A stretch of DNA of 13,634 nucleotides from Actinomycetota bacterium (GCA_009705865.1 WLSJ01000037.1:1-13634); one strand, 5' to 3'. Counted from the first letter of the stretch, positions 5,157 through 12,432 are shown. Notes: generated by a model not told the origin, from the sequence alone. Program-made: numbers and translations.

Positions 5157-7760
5157 ATGAAAAAAACACTTCGTTGTTCAGTTGTCGTCGCTTTAGTGGC
5201 TGGCATTCTTGCCGTCGCCGCTTCATCACCAGTGACACCAGTAAGCGCCAAGCGCGTCAAAGCAACTCCACGAAGTGGCATGTACAAGATTGCTGCTGCA
5301 AGCTTCGAAGGTGCGCCTCCAGGGTGTGTTTACAATTGCCCGACCGTCAAGTCCACCTACCCATCAATTGAGACACAGACCAACTTCTCTGAATTGGCTT
5401 CAGCTACCAAAATTGACACAAACACCAGTTCCAATTCTGGAATTAATGCACACACCTGCGCCATTTTTTCTGATAGCAGCCTCAAATGCAAGGGGAGCAA
5501 TGCCTACGGACAATTAGGAGATGGAACAACTACTTCTAATGAACAGTTTGTTAGCGCAGTATCGGCAAGTACCGCACTTTCTCAGGTAACAGATGTTGAT
5601 ACTGGAACCATGGCAACTTGTGCAATCGTGGCAGGAAATTTACGTTGTATCGGCAACGGCTTCACCACAACCCCAACAGTATGGAACAACTACGGAGCAC
5701 CTGCAGGAGCAGGTCTTGTAAAAGTATCTCTATCGAATGACATGGGCTACGTCAACGGCCGATATAACCAACTCGTCTGCATTGTGACAACTGCGCCTGC
5801 AGTATTATGTGCGTGGATCAACCCAGATAGCGTTGCCCAGACCGTTGCATGGACTACTTTCAATGTATCCGGTGCCACAGATGTCGCTATTGGACGTACC
5901 GAAGTATGTGTTTCGGCTGCCGTTAGTAAGTGTGCAAAGTTTGCCGTTACAGGCGTCGATTTCACCGACTACCGAGAGATTGTTGGTGGAGAAAATGGTG
6001 AGGCTTTGTTTGCGATACCTCTGTTCAACAGCCTTTGTGTATACGCAAGTGGGGCTGTTGGATGTGGGCCAACATCTGGCACTTCATCTACTATCCAGCT
6101 TTCATTGATCGGGGTTATGCCGAAGCCTCATTCAGTATTCACTGGATCAGCAGGTGGATCACTTGATGCACTGCTTTTTGCGGGCCCGACGGGAATTCTC
6201 TATACAAACATGTGTCGTCTCTACAGTGTGTCTTGTGGCAACTCGAGCAATGTATCCACTGTCGCAGCTTTCACAGATTCAACAGCTACAAGCTATAACT
6301 ACGTCACCCGCGTTAACGCTGTGTCCAACACCCCTGAATATCTCAATCTCACAGTGGAATCAAGCACACGTAAAATGCGTTCACTGGTTCCATTTACTGT
6401 GAAGACTGCCTCAGGTGAAACGCTTGCTGGTTCGTCAGTGAAATGGGCAGCTCCTGATGCGCCAGGGCTTCTCGCAAGCAGCAAGTCATCCGTGTTGAGT
6501 TCTGATGCTCTTGGAGAAGGTAGAACCACATTGCCAACGGGACCTGTGACATTTACTCTGCAATATGGTGTTGTTGCTTCTGGGGCTGAACTTCAAGCCA
6601 CTTCGTTAACAGTGATTGTTCCTGAAACAGGAACAGTGAATGTTGTTGTGCCTGATCCGCCAGCAATTGTCGACAGAAAAATCAGCGTCACTTTGCCAGA
6701 TAATTCGCCGGTTCCGAATGCCACCATAACTTTGAAGAACAACTACATCATGTATGCGTATCAAGCTTCTACTAACGGAACTTCTGTGTGGTCTTCAACA
6801 CCAAAAGACAACAGTGGCTTTATGGGTAACATCGGATGCGCATATTGCTATGTTGCTCCACCGGTCTATGTCACTGGTGATGATGGTTCTGTAACGTTCC
6901 GTTCGTTTGCGCCAGCGGTGCGTTCAAGTATTTCCGATGCAGCTATCGGATACGACGACGGCGAGCTCAGCCAAACAGTAAATTACAACTTCACTGATAT
7001 CACCAGTACCGTTCAGCTATCGTTCATGGCTCAATTAGCTTTGGTGATTGCGGATAAAACTCCCGCAACACCTGAAATTGACCTCAATACAAATGCCAGT
7101 GGAACTATAGATATCCCAGCTGAATTGAAAGACGAAAACGGAACACCTATTTCTATGTTCGAAGCAACAGCTGAAGAGGTGTGCGACACCATGGACACTG
7201 GAGGTTTGTTTAGCGCAACCGACAATGTTGATTCATTGTGCACATCAAACGTTAAGGAAAAGAGCGTAGAGACTGCAATTGTGAGTTCTTCAGGCGTGCG
7301 TGCAATGGGTATTAATACCTCTGCTGCATGCAGTACAAAGAAGACAGCGATCACCGACTCGAGCGGAAAAGCAAAAATTCGCTTGTGCGTTAAGAAATCA
7401 ACCAAACTCCGCGTTCGCGGAAAGGGTGCTCTTGGCTCACGTTCGTTCTGTCTGCGTGTCAATGGCAAACCATGCGCTGCCACTGTGCCCACCACAAATA
7501 TGGGATCACGATTGATGAGTGCCAATACAACACCTGCCATGCGTAGCCTCATCAAGCCTGTGGGCAAAGGTGCCGTTAGTTATTCAGTGCCGAACAATGG
7601 TCAATGTCGCAAATCGCCGTCAAACAAGTTGGTTGTCGAATCATGGGTGCAGAAGGAAACTAAAAAGAACCCTGTGTACTCATGCACCGTCACAATGATG
7701 CAAAAACGCTCTGGTAAAAACCCTGCAACAAAGAAGACATTGACACTGCTTTTGCGCTAG
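5157..7760 (+). CDS. Large secreted RCC1-like repeat protein
   Basis: This 867-residue exported protein has a Sec signal peptide at residues 1-31 (MKKT, hydrophobic core 8-22, cleavage near PVSA). One clear RCC1 motif, GSNAYGQLGDGT, is at 113-124. Six cysteine pairs of the type C-x6-9-C at 101/111, 155/164, 208/218, 251/259, 294/303 and 353/360 recur every 43-59 residues, which suggests a degenerate propeller with one disulfide per blade. The middle, about 380-650, is rich in beta-type sequence with Ig-like or carboxypeptidase-regulatory-like segments (VPNATITLKNN near 523-533). The C-terminus is basic and Cys-containing, without LPxTG or a membrane anchor. It is probably surface-associated or released. 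The role is unknown; binding or adhesion is a guess. Confidence 0.75.
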   Translation: MKKTLRCSVVVALVAGILAVAASSPVTPVSAKRVKATPRSGMYKIAAASFEGAPPGCVYNCPTVKSTYPSIETQTNFSELASATKIDTNTSSNSGINAHTCAIFSDSSLKCKGSNAYGQLGDGTTTSNEQFVSAVSASTALSQVTDVDTGTMATCAIVAGNLRCIGNGFTTTPTVWNNYGAPAGAGLVKVSLSNDMGYVNGRYNQLVCIVTTAPAVLCAWINPDSVAQTVAWTTFNVSGATDVAIGRTEVCVSAAVSKCAKFAVTGVDFTDYREIVGGENGEALFAIPLFNSLCVYASGAVGCGPTSGTSSTIQLSLIGVMPKPHSVFTGSAGGSLDALLFAGPTGILYTNMCRLYSVSCGNSSNVSTVAAFTDSTATSYNYVTRVNAVSNTPEYLNLTVESSTRKMRSLVPFTVKTASGETLAGSSVKWAAPDAPGLLASSKSSVLSSDALGEGRTTLPTGPVTFTLQYGVVASGAELQATSLTVIVPETGTVNVVVPDPPAIVDRKISVTLPDNSPVPNATITLKNNYIMYAYQASTNGTSVWSSTPKDNSGFMGNIGCAYCYVAPPVYVTGDDGSVTFRSFAPAVRSSISDAAIGYDDGELSQTVNYNFTDITSTVQLSFMAQLALVIADKTPATPEIDLNTNASGTIDIPAELKDENGTPISMFEATAEEVCDTMDTGGLFSATDNVDSLCTSNVKEKSVETAIVSSSGVRAMGINTSAACSTKKTAITDSSGKAKIRLCVKKSTKLRVRGKGALGSRSFCLRVNGKPCAATVPTTNMGSRLMSANTTPAMRSLIKPVGKGAVSYSVPNNGQCRKSPSNKLVVESWVQKETKKNPVYSCTVTMMQKRSGKNPATKKTLTLLLR

Positions 7761-7773
7761 CCCACATGGCGGG

Positions 7774-7785
7774 TACCATGCCCGT
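7774..7785 (+). promoter_or_regulatory. Candidate leaderless -10 element of the lipoprotein gene
   Basis: TACCAT at 7774-7779, again preceded by GGG, ends six bases before the ATG at 7786. A weak TTGCGC at 7752-7757 lies 16 bases upstream and overlaps the end of the preceding gene. Confidence 0.55.
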
Positions 7786-8571
7786 ATGAAAAAGACCTTG
7801 CTTGGTCTGTGCATCGTGATGATTGGTGCGTGTAGTGGTAATTCCACTACACCTCCCACCACCAGTACCGTTGCAACAGTTCCCACCACCACTGTGCCTG
7901 TTGTAACCACTACTACCCTGCCTGCCATCGTGAACCCGCCAAGTGGCGAAAAGATTGTCGACTGTGACAAGAAGGCAATCAGCGCAAGTTACGGAGAAAA
8001 ACTTCGGCTTGAATTCTGTACTCAAACATGGGCCATGGGCGACACTGACAAAGACACATGGAACTGCCCGAAAGAAGGGTGTGAACAGACACGGTTGTAC
8101 CACCTTGTTGATAACAAATGGGAGTCACCATCTATTTGTTACCGCAACCAACCGTTAACGCGTTTTGCACTTAGTTGTTACATACCGAACGTGGGGCCAG
8201 CAACATTGGCAGAAATTCCGCCTCAAGATGTCGCGTGCTTGATTTGGATAACAAATAGATCACTGCCTTTTTTCCAAGAGACCGGATGCACTGCCAGCAA
8301 GGCTGACATAGCTGCAGCTATGGCCGTCACTTGTACTGCATATTTTGAAGCCACATCTTTACCAATTGAGAAATGCGATCACGGACAACTAGTCACTGAT
8401 ATGCAAAAGAAACTGCGTGACGCTGGTTATTCAATGAGTGTTGACGGATACTTCGGACCAGCCATGGCACAAGCGGTTTATTCTTTCCAAGGAAAAAAGA
8501 AACTGACTCAACTTGGAATTATTGATAAGGCCACATGGGAAGCTCTTACGGGAAAGCCATTCCCAAGCTGA
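7786..8571 (+). CDS. Lipoprotein with C-terminal peptidoglycan-binding domain
   Basis: This 261-residue protein has a lipoprotein signal peptide with lipobox IGAC (lipidated Cys16). A Thr/Pro/Val-rich low-complexity linker follows at about 20-48, then a Cys-containing middle domain that I do not recognise (about 55-198, many cysteines probably disulfide-bonded). The C-terminal PG_binding_1-like repeat spans about 199-255: LVTDMQKKLRDAGY, then VDGYFGPAMAQAVYSFQ and TWEAL. It is likely anchored in the outer face of the cytoplasmic membrane and contacts peptidoglycan. No catalytic motif was recognised in the middle domain. It begins MKKTL like the preceding secreted protein and has a near-identical upstream block, so the two may be co-regulated. 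Confidence 0.85.
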   Translation: MKKTLLGLCIVMIGACSGNSTTPPTTSTVATVPTTTVPVVTTTTLPAIVNPPSGEKIVDCDKKAISASYGEKLRLEFCTQTWAMGDTDKDTWNCPKEGCEQTRLYHLVDNKWESPSICYRNQPLTRFALSCYIPNVGPATLAEIPPQDVACLIWITNRSLPFFQETGCTASKADIAAAMAVTCTAYFEATSLPIEKCDHGQLVTDMQKKLRDAGYSMSVDGYFGPAMAQAVYSFQGKKKLTQLGIIDKATWEALTGKPFPS

Positions 8572-8572
8572 C

Positions 8573-8752
8573 ATGATGTCTCCTGCTGTTGAGCGTGCAC
8601 ACCAGAACGCCGTTGATTCTGGTCGTGATTTTTACACTGATCCTGAAACCGGATTAATGGTTATGACTGCTTTGTATCTAAAAAAGCGTGAATATTGCTG
8701 TGCCAACATTTGCCGTCATTGCCCGTTTGGCCATGACGGCAAAAAACACTAA
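8573..8752 (+). CDS. Small Cys-rich DUF5522-like protein
   Basis: This protein of 59 residues (or 58 from the second ATG at 8576) matches the DUF5522 pattern: DPETGLMVMTALYLKKR, then CC, then CRHCPFGH. Four cysteines in CCxxxxCxxC spacing (residues 41, 42, 46 and 49 from ATG 8573) plus histidines suggest a bound metal, but function is unknown. The first ATG lies one base after the lipoprotein stop with no Shine-Dalgarno, so translation is probably coupled. The final codons form a strong inverted repeat, and the TAA stop overlaps the stop of the convergent sulfatase gene. Confidence 0.8.
   Translation: MMSPAVERAHQNAVDSGRDFYTDPETGLMVMTALYLKKREYCCANICRHCPFGHDGKKH
8712..8740. repeat. Hairpin-forming inverted repeat at the convergent gene ends
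   Basis: GCCGTCAT (8712-8719) and ATGACGGC (8733-8740) form a perfect 8-base stem, extended after one mismatch by GCC/GGC (8721-8723, 8729-8731) around a five-base loop. It is followed on the + strand by AAAAAA, so it lacks the downstream U-tract of a canonical terminator in either direction. It lies within the coding end of the DUF5522-like gene and may be a U-less terminator or 3'-end stabiliser for that operon. Confidence 0.5.
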
Positions 8753-10281
8753 GTCAACGCCAAACGTTCAAATTGCTCTGATGGTGCGTTCACCTCATGT
8801 AGAGCAGACCTCAAAAGTTCTTCTGCATCTTTTGCAATATTGTCATTAATGCGGTTCACGGTTTCATCCGGGTCTTCACCGCGATGAAACATCATGGTTT
8901 CATACTGCTTTGCGTATCCCCAGAAGGGCAATAAGTCACCTTCACGGAATGGTTGGCGAATAACAGGCACAGTGCTGCCCGGCATGTAATCAAGTACTGC
9001 GCGCGCATCAGGCATGGGCATTTTGAAATCTGGCATAGAGCCAATCGGCATTGTGCTCCATCTGTTTGACCACATAGTTTGCGGGAAATTTTTGTCTTGC
9101 GGTCCGCGTGTATAACGCCATTCATTTGTCACCAGTTGAACTTCTCGGCCCCACACTCCGGTCAACAGCCAATCGCGCACCTGTGTCGAAGCACCGGTCA
9201 GTAGAGGAACAAGTGAAGAGCCATGTGCCGTGTGTTTGATAGGCGCATCAAAAATATCTGCGAGTGTTGCATGAATATCTGTTGAGGTAGTGAGTGCATC
9301 ATTTGTGGTGGGCGCTACTCCCGGCCATGCAATCAACATTGGAATGTGTCCGAGAGGTTTGTACACCGGAATGCCGGGCTTCCCCCACACATCGCGGCCA
9401 TATGCGTCTTTGTCTCCTAAGTAGTGACCATGATCTGTGCACAACACCACAACAGTGTCGTCCCACGCATTCGTTGCATCAAGCGAATCAAGAACTTTGC
9501 CCAACCAATGATCAATCATTGACAATTTTCCGCCGTACTGTGCACGAACTTGCACAGCATCACGGTCAGTCAATACACCTTCTTTTATTGCATCAATTGC
9601 ATACGGCGGCCAAACAAGATGATCGCCTTCCCATGAATCGTCATACCGATCCGCCCAACGTGCCGGGGTATCGAACGGCTCATGTGGATCAAATTCATCT
9701 ACAAACAGAAAAAACCGTTCGCCTTGTGCGCGATGTACAGGTGCATCTTCAAGCAGCCACCGAGCCGTTGCTTGCATCGTGCGAGGGCCAGGGAAATCTT
9801 CTTCACCCTTAAAGAAACCACGAGAGTTGTCGTAGTGAGTGTGGCCGCGTCCGAACGATGGCGCTCCGAGCCAGGATGGATCAGAGCGTGTCTTCCACGC
9901 GTCACTTTCATGTCCGCGTTCGTAGCTCCATGCAGTGAAATCTGTGTGGTAATTCTCACCACCAACTTCAAAAAGATGAGGATGATCTGTAATGAGTTGT
10001 GTCACTACACCGGCGCGACGCAACGAAGCAGTAATTGGTTCTTCCCACAATTCAATGGAGCCCCACGGTTTCCATAAGAAATCCCACGCGCCCACCAAAA
10101 TGTCGTGACGAGCTGGAATACATGGCAATGAACCAGTGTGATGATTTGTAAAACGTACAGACCGCGCCGCCAAGCGATCAAGGTTTGGCGTATCAAAGTT
10201 GCCACCGCCATACGCGCCCAACTCATGCCGATTCAAACTGTCAAGTAGTAATACAACTACGTTCTTCGGCGAAGCAATCAT
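8749..10281 (-). CDS. Sulfatase (formylglycine-dependent type I, alkaline phosphatase superfamily)
   Basis: This 510-residue hydrolase is expected to cleave sulfate esters. The catalytic motif CIPARHDILVG spans residues 54-64. It fits CxPxR, so Cys54 is expected to become formylglycine by an FGE enzyme, with Ala for the usual Ser and Val for Thr. Asp14 and the pair Asp283/His284 (CTDHGHYLGD, 281-290) are the expected metal ligands. FDPHEPFD at 197-204 carries a conserved His (200). The residue after Asp14 is Ser, not the second Asp of many sulfatases. No signal peptide is seen, so it appears cytosolic. The start overlaps the upstream hydrolase stop as ATGA. The substrate is unknown; a related phosphonate or phosphate ester hydrolase is possible. 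Confidence 0.88.
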   Translation of the reverse strand: MIASPKNVVVLLLDSLNRHELGAYGGGNFDTPNLDRLAARSVRFTNHHTGSLPCIPARHDILVGAWDFLWKPWGSIELWEEPITASLRRAGVVTQLITDHPHLFEVGGENYHTDFTAWSYERGHESDAWKTRSDPSWLGAPSFGRGHTHYDNSRGFFKGEEDFPGPRTMQATARWLLEDAPVHRAQGERFFLFVDEFDPHEPFDTPARWADRYDDSWEGDHLVWPPYAIDAIKEGVLTDRDAVQVRAQYGGKLSMIDHWLGKVLDSLDATNAWDDTVVVLCTDHGHYLGDKDAYGRDVWGKPGIPVYKPLGHIPMLIAWPGVAPTTNDALTTSTDIHATLADIFDAPIKHTAHGSSLVPLLTGASTQVRDWLLTGVWGREVQLVTNEWRYTRGPQDKNFPQTMWSNRWSTMPIGSMPDFKMPMPDARAVLDYMPGSTVPVIRQPFREGDLLPFWGYAKQYETMMFHRGEDPDETVNRINDNIAKDAEELLRSALHEVNAPSEQFERLALT

Positions 10282-10982
10282 GAAGTTCTTTCGGTAAATA
10301 CTGTGTGCAACCAGTTCATCGTGGTGGCAAACATCTCATCATGACTTTTTGCCAGAAGATGATCATCGCCATGCATCACATGTAAGTCTCCCGTACCAGC
10401 GATAGCTCGGACAACTTCACTTGCTTCGAGGGGCAAAATGGAATCGTTGTCGCCATGAAACATCAGCAACGGAATCGTTCCGAGCCCTCCAGCTATTTCA
10501 CAGCCAGCAGATTGCGTGGCAAAGGTAACGACGCCGCACACCATCTGGGCTAACCCCACTGCCACCCGAATTGCGACCGCACCACCAAAACTGTGCCCCA
10601 TAACAACAACGGCATCAGCACCACTTCCAACAAGTAACTGCACTGCAGCTGCCGTATCAACACAACATGAATCCATGTCGTTTGGTTTCCGATAACTCAT
10701 ACGAATAGATGGAATACCTTGCGCCACCAACGCCTCACCAAGCGCATGAAACAGACTGTCCCCTGGCCCCAGTGTTCCGCCCATGGCGCCACCCACCATG
10801 ACGACGCCGACGTTCTGTGCGTCCCCATCTGGCTCGTGCCAGAGAAGTGACAAAAGTCCGCGCCGGGTATACATCTCTAGCTGGCGCAGATTTGGCCCAA
10901 TAATGGCTTGCTGACTCGCCATTATTCCGAGCGCATCGAGGGGTGTTTCAGCTCTGTCGTGACCCATGTCGTTCTCTGCCAT
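10278..10982 (-). CDS. Alpha/beta hydrolase (dienelactone hydrolase/esterase-like)
   Basis: This 234-residue enzyme has the nucleophile elbow GHSFGG with Ser131, the acid Asp180 in HGDNDS and the catalytic His208 in GDDHLL, so the triad is complete. No signal peptide is present; it is cytosolic. Likely chemistry is ester, thioester or lactone hydrolysis, but the substrate is unknown. The ATG at 10982 is supported by TAGGGT ending exactly six bases upstream on the minus strand. It is first in an operon with the sulfatase (4-base overlap) and divergent from the marR-type gene. Confidence 0.87.
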   Translation of the reverse strand: MAENDMGHDRAETPLDALGIMASQQAIIGPNLRQLEMYTRRGLLSLLWHEPDGDAQNVGVVMVGGAMGGTLGPGDSLFHALGEALVAQGIPSIRMSYRKPNDMDSCCVDTAAAVQLLVGSGADAVVVMGHSFGGAVAIRVAVGLAQMVCGVVTFATQSAGCEIAGGLGTIPLLMFHGDNDSILPLEASEVVRAIAGTGDLHVMHGDDHLLAKSHDEMFATTMNWLHTVFTERTS

Positions 10983-10984
10983 GT

Positions 10985-10994
10985 GGGTACCCTA
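10985..10994. promoter_or_regulatory. Overlapping divergent -10 elements (hydrolase operon and MarR gene)
   Basis: The palindrome GGGTACCC occupies 10985-10992. On the minus strand TAGGGT (10994-10989) ends six bases before the ATG of the alpha/beta hydrolase. On the plus strand TACCCT (10988-10993) ends nine bases before the ATG of the MarR gene. Both -10 boxes use the same base pairs, so the two promoters should compete. The whole gap between start codons is only 20 bases. It leaves room for an operator overlapping both promoters, though none can be read with certainty. Confidence 0.55.
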
Positions 10995-11002
10995 GTAAGT
11001 AG

Positions 11003-11512
11003 ATGACAACCATAAAGACACAGGCAGATCTCACCAACGATCTCGATCTTGAGGTTGCTGGGCGTATTGGTCGCTCGTGGCGTGAAATTCGACGCGGAGC
11101 AACAGCAAGCAACGCACGTGATGCAATTTATGGCATCGGCGGAAGTGCCATTGAACCTGGCCAGATGGATGCTCTTGATTTGCTCGTCACTGTTGAGTCA
11201 TGTCGCATGGGTGAATTGGCTGAACACCTCCGCATTGACCGCAGTACTGCAACGCGCGCTGTTCAACGCTTGATTAAGGATGATTTGGCAGAACATGTGA
11301 AGCATGCAGGCGATGGTCGAGTTGTTGCAATTGCAGCCACTCAACGCGGACGAAAAATTCATGCTGAAGTTTCCGAACGACGACGCAACATTATGTTTTC
11401 CGTCATGAATCAGTTTGAGCAAGATGAACGGTTTGCATTGGCCGAACTGCTGGAACGCTTCACTGCAGCTATTGATGAAGCTGTCAAAGTAAAAAGGCGC
11501 CGCAATTCCTGA
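11003..11512 (+). CDS. MarR-family transcriptional regulator
   Basis: This 169-residue DNA-binding protein, likely a homodimer, has a winged helix. GELAEHLRIDRSTATRAVQRL spans residues 70-90 as the helix-turn-helix, and the wing follows around 100-112 with the DGR element at 104-106. Helices at both ends supply the dimer interface. The N-terminal 40 residues are somewhat longer than in many members. It is divergent from the hydrolase-sulfatase operon with only 20 bases between start codons. Autoregulation and control of that operon are therefore plausible, as is typical for MarR proteins (inference). The sigma-factor gene follows after 15 bases. Confidence 0.88.
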   Translation: MTTIKTQADLTNDLDLEVAGRIGRSWREIRRGATASNARDAIYGIGGSAIEPGQMDALDLLVTVESCRMGELAEHLRIDRSTATRAVQRLIKDDLAEHVKHAGDGRVVAIAATQRGRKIHAEVSERRRNIMFSVMNQFEQDERFALAELLERFTAAIDEAVKVKRRRNS

Positions 11513-11527
11513 CGGACTTCAAAAACC

Positions 11528-12118
11528 ATGAGTGCACAAGAAGCATTCACCGCTGATGCAATGCAATATGCTCCACAATTGTTTTCTACTGCATTGCGAA
11601 TGACACGCAATAGGTCTGATGCTGAAGATTTAGTGCAAGAGACCTACATCAAGGGATGGCGGTCATTCCATACTTTTCAAGAGGGCACAAACTTGCGCGC
11701 GTGGTTGTTTCGTATTATGACCAACACGTACATCAACAAGTACAACGCACAAAAACGTAAAGGCACCGAAGTCGAGCTAGACGATATTGAAGAACTCTTC
11801 TTGTACAAGCGCTTGGGTTCGATTGATCAATCTCAACTCAGTAGTTCAGCTGAAGACCAGATGCTCGAACTCTTTACTGATGACGAAGTAAAGAACGCCA
11901 TCGAGTCCTTGCCTGAAGATTTCCGAATTCCGGTCTTGTTGTCAGATGTTGATGGCTTTTCGTATAAAGAAATCTCCGAAATGCTTGAAATCCCGATGGG
12001 AACCGTGATGTCTCGGCTCCATCGGGGAAGAAAAGCCATGCAAAAGATGTTGTACGAGTACGCACGTGAACGAGGGCTCATTGTTGAGCCCGTGACTATT
12101 GAAGGAACCGGCGAATAA
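11528..12118 (+). CDS. sigR: SigR/SigH-type ECF RNA polymerase sigma factor
   Basis: This 196-residue ECF sigma factor has region 2 at about 12-78 (DAEDLVQETYIKGWRSFHTF, then NLRAWLFRIMTNTYINKY) and region 4 at about 120-172 (DFRIPVLLSDVDGFSYKEIS, then IPMGTVMSRLHRGRKAMQK). The linker FLYKRLG plus SAEDQMLELFTDDEV is characteristic of the actinobacterial SigR/SigH group that responds to thiol oxidation. The zinc anti-sigma gene follows after 26 bases, which supports this assignment. No SigR-type promoter (GGGAAT with a downstream GTT) was found upstream, so autoregulation, common in this family, is not evident. No strong Shine-Dalgarno precedes the ATG. Confidence 0.93.
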   Translation: MSAQEAFTADAMQYAPQLFSTALRMTRNRSDAEDLVQETYIKGWRSFHTFQEGTNLRAWLFRIMTNTYINKYNAQKRKGTEVELDDIEELFLYKRLGSIDQSQLSSSAEDQMLELFTDDEVKNAIESLPEDFRIPVLLSDVDGFSYKEISEMLEIPMGTVMSRLHRGRKAMQKMLYEYARERGLIVEPVTIEGTGE

Positions 12119-12144
12119 CCGCCAGAGCGAGCAGAGCTATCGAT

Positions 12145-12384
12145 ATGCCAAATTGCCAAGAAACACTGAAAGAACTGGAATTGTTCCTTGATTCAGAGCT
12201 GCCCAACGCCCGAATTGAAGAAATTATGGTCCACCTCACTGGCTGCACCGATTGCCAAGGGGCCTTTGAATTCCATGCTGAATTACGCGCAATTGTTCGC
12301 GCCAAAGCCAAACGAGATCACCTGCCAGACGGCTTTACCGACCGCCTTCTGGCCTGCTTCGAGCCACAAACAGATCCAGACTGA
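12145..12384 (+). CDS. rsrA: Zinc-binding anti-sigma factor, RsrA-like
   Basis: This 79-residue cytosolic protein has the ZAS motif HLTGCTDC (His30-x3-Cys34-x2-Cys37) and an N-terminal Cys4, the positions used by RsrA to hold zinc. Members bind their sigma factor when reduced and release it when cysteines form disulfides. Additional Cys71 lies near the C-terminus. It directly follows the sigma factor and is about 25 residues shorter than Streptomyces RsrA, with fewer cysteines. Target assignment to the upstream sigma factor rests on adjacency. Confidence 0.88.
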   Translation: MPNCQETLKELELFLDSELPNARIEEIMVHLTGCTDCQGAFEFHAELRAIVRAKAKRDHLPDGFTDRLLACFEPQTDPD

Positions 12385-12420
12385 CCAACTGGTAATAGTT
12401 CTCAGTGGCCTGCCATTGGC

Positions 12421-12432
12421 TACGCTGGAGAC
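12421..12432 (+). promoter_or_regulatory. Candidate leaderless -10 element of the 51-residue membrane protein
   Basis: TACGCT at 12421-12426 ends six bases before the ATG at 12433. A GGAG at 12427-12430 is too close to the ATG to be a normal Shine-Dalgarno but cannot be excluded. No convincing -35 is seen. Confidence 0.45.

Noticed and set aside
5060..5287. N-terminal extension of the nitroreductase
   Set aside because: The open frame upstream of 5059 does not look like the family, overlaps the divergent RCC1-like gene, and the purine-rich site supports the ATG at 5059.
7031..7567. 178-residue open frame on the minus strand
   Set aside because: It is fully inside the RCC1-like gene with no family features or start signals; it reflects codon composition.
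9294..9812. 172-residue open frame on the plus strand
   Set aside because: It is antisense to the well-supported sulfatase; its His/Leu-rich content is typical of an antisense shadow.
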